Shown here one piece after another: positions 7,946-10,683 of a stretch of DNA of 10,683 bases. Each line of letters begins with the position of its first letter. The stretch's first letter is position 1. This stretch comes from Nocardia sp. (GTDB lineage Bacteria; Actinomycetota; Actinomycetes; Mycobacteriales; Mycobacteriaceae). The DNA lies in the NCBI GenBank assembly GCA_013361595.1, contig JABFXT010000002.1:1-10683 (forward strand), given 5' to 3'. The position numbers and the translations under genes were made by a program. The notes below the pieces were generated by a model that was given only the letters and a program-made list of their open reading frames with translations, searched no databases and was not told where the DNA came from.

Positions 7946-8012
7946 CTACTGGTGAGTAGACCCTGGTCGAGAAAACCCCAGGTGGGCAAGTCGTCGCCGG
8001 TTCATATGTGTA

Positions 8013-8049
8013 CCGCGAATCGCGGCGATCGTCCACGCGACACGCGTGG
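8013..8049. repeat. Paired CGCG-N3-CGCG palindromes in the divergent region
   Basis: ccgcg-aat-cgcgg (8013-8025) and ccacgcg-aca-cgcgtgg (8033-8049) are perfect inverted repeats with the same CGCG-N3-CGCG core. Their centres are 22 bp apart, about two turns of the helix, so they would present the same face to a pair of dimers. They lie between accD5 and the small ORF. Confidence 0.6.
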
Positions 8050-8119
8050 TGAATCGTCACAAGAGTAACCCCTCCGAGGCTCGGACGCGCGACCGGGAAT
8101 TAAATCGCTTTCGCACAAC

Positions 8120-8178
8120 TGGCCTGGGCAATATCCTTGCAGCAGGCCACTTTTGGAGCACAGAAGGGGGGTGGCCTG
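8120..8178 (+). promoter_or_regulatory. Leader with mutually exclusive hairpins before the 58-aa ORF
   Basis: Three arms are present: tggcctg (8120-8126), caggccac (8143-8150) and gtggcctg (8171-8178). The middle arm can pair with the first (7 bp) or the last (8 bp). The second pairing occludes the region just before ATG 8181 and holds the purine-rich ribosome site (8164-8171) in or beside the loop. This is the geometry of a switchable translational leader. I see no clear promoter upstream and do not recognise a riboswitch class. Confidence 0.5.
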
Positions 8179-8180
8179 TT

Positions 8181-8357
8181 ATGTGGCATTGGACAACTCG
8201 AACCGGAGAATTCCCGGAGGCCGTCGCGTTCACCCGGGTAACCGAACCGGAACCCACCGTCACCGAGACCGAGGCCGAAACCGAAGAGATCGAAGCCGGG
8301 GGAAACGACGCGGAATGCGGGGCTCCGCGGACATTCGGTTACGACCTGGCCGGCTAG
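8181..8357 (+). CDS. Small acidic protein of unknown function (58 aa)
   Basis: I do not recognise this protein. It starts with a tryptophan-rich MWHWTTRTGEF, has a Thr/Glu-rich central stretch (about 21-38, with repeated TE units) and a single Cys46 before the end APRTFGYDLAG. No membrane segment or signal peptide is seen. Support for a real gene is contextual: an AAGGGGGG ribosome site (8164-8171) 9 nt before ATG, structured leader arms immediately upstream, and a perfect stem-loop starting 3 nt after the stop codon. It occupies the space between accD5 and birA, which I recall as having no gene in M. tuberculosis. The frame is open further upstream to a GTG at 8046, but nothing supports that start. 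Its position suggests, without proving, a link to the carboxylase/biotin locus. Confidence 0.6.
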   Translation: MWHWTTRTGEFPEAVAFTRVTEPEPTVTETEAETEEIEAGGNDAECGAPRTFGYDLAG

Positions 8358-8360
8358 ACC

Positions 8361-8395
8361 CGGTGGTCACCGCACCCGCCGTGCGGTGACCACCG
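8361..8395 (+). terminator. Strong stem-loop after the small ORF
   Basis: cggtggtcaccgcac (8361-8375) pairs perfectly with gtgcggtgaccaccg (8381-8395): a 15-bp stem with a 5-nt loop, beginning 3 nt after the TAG stop. There is no T-tract. It would insulate birA from read-through of the upstream ORF. Confidence 0.7.
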
Positions 8396-8406
8396 CCCCG
8401 GCCGGA

Positions 8407-8412
8407 TAACCT
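8407..8412 (+). promoter_or_regulatory. Putative -10 box for leaderless birA
   Basis: TAACCT (TANNNT) ends 6 nt before the birA GTG at 8419, and no Shine-Dalgarno is present. The -35 region would fall in the right arm of the preceding terminator, with no recognisable hexamer. Confidence 0.4.
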
Positions 8413-8418
8413 GCCCTC

Positions 8419-9219
8419 GTGCAGAGGCCACCGTTGGACGTCGAACATCTGCGGCGAGCGCTGACCGGGACCCCGGAACTGGCGTTCTACACCGGAATCG
8501 ACGTGATCGAATCGACCGGATCCACCAACGCCGACCTGATCGCGCGCGCGGCCGACCCCGAGGTGGATCGCGTGGTCCTCGTCGCGGAAGCACAGGAGAG
8601 CGGCCGCGGCCGTCTGGCCCGCCCCTGGGCGAGCCCACCGCGCGCCCAGATATCGCTGTCCCTGCTCATCCGGCCCGACGGCCTCGATCCCGAGACCCTC
8701 GGCTGGCTACCACTGCTCACCGGAATCGCCGCGGTCGACGCGCTCACCACAACCGCTCGGGTACCCGCCGCCCTGAAATGGCCCAACGACGTCCTGATCG
8801 AAGGCCGCAAAGTCGCGGGAATACTCGCCGAAGTCGCGGCCGGCGGCACCCGGCCGGCGATTGTCGTCGGCATCGGCATGAACGTGAGTCTCACCGCCGA
8901 CGAACTCCCGGTCCCGCACGCCACTTCGCTGCTCCTCAGCGGCGCCGCCGAAACCGACCGCACCCGCCTCGTGCTGGCATTCCTCACCGAATTCGCGCGC
9001 CGCTACACCGACTGGCGGGAATCGGGCTGGGCGAGTGGACTGCTCGCCGACGCCTACCGGGAACGCTGCGCGACACTGGGCTCCCGGGTCCGAGCGGAAC
9101 TGCCGGGGGGCGGGGTGCTCACGGGCATCGCTCGCGATATCGACTCGGCGGGGCGGCTGCTGATCGACGACAAAGCGGTGGCGGCGGGGGATGTGACGCA
9201 TCTGCGGCCTGGAGATTGA
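8419..9219 (+). CDS. birA: Biotin-[acetyl-CoA carboxylase] ligase
   Basis: This 266-residue enzyme activates biotin with ATP to biotinyl-AMP and attaches it to the carrier lysine, here presumably Lys562 of AccA3. Motifs in order: STGSTNADL (32-40), the biotinyl-AMP loop GRGRLARPW (62-70), the KWPND catalytic/biotin-contact motif (120-124) and GIGMN (151-155), then the small C-terminal SH3-like domain ending near the tail (about 215-266). There is no N-terminal DNA-binding domain, so it is a group I ligase and not a bifunctional repressor like E. coli BirA; regulation of biotin genes must lie elsewhere. Start GTG 8419 lacks a ribosome site and is probably leaderless. It is divergent from accD5, as in M. 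tuberculosis, but separated from it by the small ORF. Confidence 0.96.
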   Translation: MQRPPLDVEHLRRALTGTPELAFYTGIDVIESTGSTNADLIARAADPEVDRVVLVAEAQESGRGRLARPWASPPRAQISLSLLIRPDGLDPETLGWLPLLTGIAAVDALTTTARVPAALKWPNDVLIEGRKVAGILAEVAAGGTRPAIVVGIGMNVSLTADELPVPHATSLLLSGAAETDRTRLVLAFLTEFARRYTDWRESGWASGLLADAYRERCATLGSRVRAELPGGGVLTGIARDIDSAGRLLIDDKAVAAGDVTHLRPGD

Positions 9220-9249
9220 GGCTGTGTTTTTGGCGCGCTGGCGCGCGCG

Positions 9250-9343
9250 GGGTTGAGGCCCCCTTGGTCTCGCCGTTCAGGCCTCGAGACTCGCGCTTCG
9301 CGCATGCGCTTCGAGGCCTGAACGGCGAGACGGGCCTCAACCC
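9250..9343 (+). repeat. Long palindrome downstream of birA
   Basis: An outer 12-bp stem (gggttgaggccc 9250-9261 with 9332-9343) is stacked on an inner 21-bp perfect stem (9267-9287 with 9311-9331); only a 5-nt bulge interrupts 33 bp of pairing. The loop itself contains the palindrome gcgcatgcgc (9300-9309). It lies 30 nt after the birA stop, so it may terminate birA, but it is much larger than the other hairpins here and looks like a dispersed palindromic element. The IS left end follows about 10 nt later. Confidence 0.75.
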
Positions 9344-9370
9344 TTTGAGGTGTCTCGTAAAACAGTGAGG

Positions 9371-9530
9371 ATGGGTGTGGCCCCGCAGCGGTTGGTCCTG
9401 ACCCTTCGTAAAACTGACCATGGTGTCTTGGCCGAGATCTGTCGGATCGGGTTGCTGCGGGGCCACCGCCCGCACCGGACGTGGTGGCCGTGACCTCATA
9501 GGAGCCTGTTACCGCAGACCCGTCACTGTT
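9371..9530 (+). ncRNA. Predicted IS110 bridge (seek) RNA
   Basis: IS110-group elements express a bridge RNA from the left non-coding end, with one loop for the target and one for the donor. Here gtggccccgcagc (9377-9389) and gctgcggggccac (9454-9466) form a perfect 13-bp stem around a 64-nt internal region with smaller hairpins (tggtc/gacca 9393-9397 with 9416-9420; ccga/tcgg 9432-9435 with 9442-9445). Inside it, ggtgtct (9422-9428) equals the left flank plus CT core (9349-9355), fitting a left target guide. gtcg (9441-9444) is complementary to the right-flank cgac (10677-10680), fitting a right target guide. In a second loop closed by gtgac/gtcac (9490-9494 with 9522-9526), cataggagc (9497-9505) equals the right end (10664-10672), fitting a left donor guide. 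The 3' limit is uncertain. Confidence 0.65.
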
Positions 9531-9600
9531 CTGTCCGCCCGCCCGGCTGGTGCGTGCCGCCCCACTCAATCGGTCGAGAAGCAGGACGGACCTTTCCAGC

Positions 9601-10659
9601 ATGACCCATCACGAACCCGAAGTCGAAGCCGAAGTCACCGGTGGTGTCGACACCCACCGCGATACCCACACCGCGGCGGTGCTCGACCCGCTCGGGCGGG
9701 TGCTGGGCACCGCGCAGTTCGTTGCCGGCGCCGCCGGTTACACGGCGTTGCTGGCATGGATGTGCGGGTTCGGGCGAGTAACCCGGGTCGGTGTCGAAGG
9801 CTGCGGCGCCTACGGCGCCGGACTGGCCGCGAGCCTGGCCGAGCAGTCGGTGACCGTGGTAGAGGTCGATCGACCCGGCCGGAGAACCCGCCGCTTCCAG
9901 GGCAAATCCGACCCGATCGACGCGATCGAAGCAGCACGGGCCACGCTGGCCGGCCACCGCACCGGCACACCGAAACAACGTGACGGCGGTGTCGAAGCGG
10001 TCCGGGTTCTGCGCATCGCGCGCCGATCCGCGGTCACCGCACGCGCCGACGCCCAACGCCGGATCAAAGCGTTGATCGTCACCGCGCCCGAGCACCTGCG
10101 GGCCCGGCTCCGCGGCCTCACCGATACCGCACTGATCACCACCTGCGCCGGGATGCGTCCCGGCCGCGCCGAGACCGGGTCACCGACCGGCGCGACGAAA
10201 ACCGCGTTGCGGTCGCTGGCGCGTCGTCACCAGCAACTCACCGTCGAGATCACCGACCTCGAGGAACTACTCGACCCGCTGGTCGCCGCGATCAACCCGG
10301 GCCTGGTCACCGCCCACGGCGTCGGCACCGACACCGCCGGCCAGCTCCTGGTCACCGCCGGACACAACCACCGCCGGATCCGTTCCGAAGCCGCGTTCGC
10401 ACGACTCTGCGGGGCCGCACCCATCCCGGCCTCCTCCGGACGCACCCACCGCCACCGCCTCAACAGAGGCGGCGACCGGCAAGCCAACGCCGCCCTGCAC
10501 CGCATAGCGATCACCCGGCTGCGCTGGGACCCGGCCACCCGCGCCTACGCCGAGAAACGCACCACACAAGGCCTAACCAAAAAAGAGATCATCCGCTGCC
10601 TCAAACGCTATATCGCACGCGAGATCTACCACCTCATCACCAACCCACCCACCACTTGA
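9601..10659 (+). CDS. IS110-family DEDD/serine recombinase (transposase)
   Basis: A 352-residue, uninterrupted protein. The N-terminal RuvC-like domain (about 10-165) has the DEDD residues: Asp17 in GVDTHRDTH, Glu66 in GVEGCGAYG, and Asp104/Asp107 in KSDPIDA. A coiled-coil-like helix (about 200-225) follows, then the C-terminal transposase_20-type domain: GVGTDTAGQLL (240-250), AFARLCGAAPIPASSG (265-280) with the candidate catalytic Ser278/279, RLNRGGDRQANAALH (286-300), and LTKKEIIRCLKRYIAREIY (325-343). With its bridge RNA it would carry out excision to a circle and RNA-guided insertion. ATG 9601 is chosen over an in-frame GTG at 9550 because the shorter form begins at the usual distance from the first Asp; the ribosome site (AGGACGGA, 9583-9590) is modest and 10 nt away. 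Confidence 0.95.
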   Translation: MTHHEPEVEAEVTGGVDTHRDTHTAAVLDPLGRVLGTAQFVAGAAGYTALLAWMCGFGRVTRVGVEGCGAYGAGLAASLAEQSVTVVEVDRPGRRTRRFQGKSDPIDAIEAARATLAGHRTGTPKQRDGGVEAVRVLRIARRSAVTARADAQRRIKALIVTAPEHLRARLRGLTDTALITTCAGMRPGRAETGSPTGATKTALRSLARRHQQLTVEITDLEELLDPLVAAINPGLVTAHGVGTDTAGQLLVTAGHNHRRIRSEAAFARLCGAAPIPASSGRTHRHRLNRGGDRQANAALHRIAITRLRWDPATRAYAEKRTTQGLTKKEIIRCLKRYIAREIYHLITNPPTT

Positions 10660-10661
10660 CA
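10656..10661 (+). promoter_or_regulatory. Outward -35 box at the IS right end
   Basis: A perfect TTGACA overlaps the recombinase stop codon and points out of the element. On the excised circle it would sit 17 nt before TAAAAC (9358-9363) of the left end, driving the bridge RNA and recombinase. In the integrated state it could pair with a flanking -10 beyond this window. Confidence 0.6.
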
Positions 10662-10683
10662 TCCATAGGAGCATCTCGACGCA

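Larger units (their letters stand above)
9354..10676 (+). mobile_element. IS110-family insertion sequence, apparently complete
   Basis: The element is defined by an intact DEDD/Ser recombinase with about 245 nt of structured non-coding left end and only about 15 nt of right end, the IS110-subgroup layout (IS1111 elements carry the RNA downstream). As usual for the family there are no terminal inverted repeats or target duplication. Boundaries are inferred: CTCG occurs at 9354-9357 and at 10675-10678, and joining the ends at the shared CT makes a TTGACA-N17-TAAAAC promoter, as expected at an IS110 circle junction. The left flank gaggtgt-CT and right flank CT-cgacg would rebuild the empty site. 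Exact ends could shift within the 4-nt shared stretch. Confidence 0.75.

Noticed and set aside
6161..8068. A 635-codon open frame on the plus strand
   Set aside because: It is antisense to accD5, which has full family motifs; long antisense frames are expected from GC-rich codon bias.
9234..9248. GC hairpin gcgcgc-tg-gcgcgc next to a T-run
   Set aside because: The T-run lies on the wrong side for termination on the plus strand, and on the minus strand it reads as A; not an intrinsic terminator.
9550..9600. Longer transposase start at GTG 9550
   Set aside because: It adds 17 Arg/Ser-rich residues without family similarity and would extend into the structured non-coding end; ATG 9601 fits better.

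Overview
This is a high-GC actinobacterial window. The gene order birA / accD5-accE5-maf / sseA / accA3 is the acyl-CoA carboxylase locus known from Mycobacterium tuberculosis and its relatives. The protein sequences, together with the unusual gene content between these landmarks, fit a mycolic-acid-producing actinomycete, most likely Nocardiaceae (Nocardia or a close relative). The genus is an inference.

Layout. Positions 1-911 (minus) hold most of a patatin-like lipid hydrolase that runs off the left edge. 1056-2846 (minus) is accA3, the biotin carboxylase/biotin carrier subunit, with hairpins beyond its 3' end. A 361-bp gene-free leader separates it from sseA (3208-4065, minus), a two-domain rhodanese whose catalytic cysteine codon reads serine. 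Divergent from sseA is a COG2345/SufR-like winged-helix regulator (4234-5214, plus) with a long disordered tail that runs antisense into the end of maf. maf (5143-5787), accE5 (5813-6142) and accD5 (6257-7897) form a minus-strand operon driven by a well-formed promoter that should give a leaderless accD5 message. A divergent regulatory region with palindromes follows, then an unrecognised 58-residue acidic ORF (8181-8357, plus) framed by alternative leader hairpins and a perfect 15-bp stem-loop. birA (8419-9219, plus), also probably leaderless, comes next.

How the genes work together. AccA3 (biotinylated at Lys562 by BirA), AccD5 and AccE5 are the alpha, beta and epsilon parts of an acyl-CoA carboxylase that makes malonyl/methylmalonyl-type extender units for fatty, methyl-branched and mycolic lipids. 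The window therefore holds a complete carboxylase with its own activating ligase. maf is a housekeeping hydrolase carried in the same operon.

The right end (about 9354-10676) is an apparently intact IS110-family insertion sequence next to a 33-bp-stem palindrome downstream of birA. Its DEDD/Ser recombinase is complete. The non-coding left end has the features of a bridge RNA: a 13-bp stem enclosing a loop, and short segments matching the right end of the element and the left flank. If the two ends are joined at the CT both share, a TTGACA box and a TAAAAC box come together 17 bp apart, as expected for a circle-junction promoter. The mechanism is known for the family. This particular element, its predicted target and its boundaries are readings from sequence alone.
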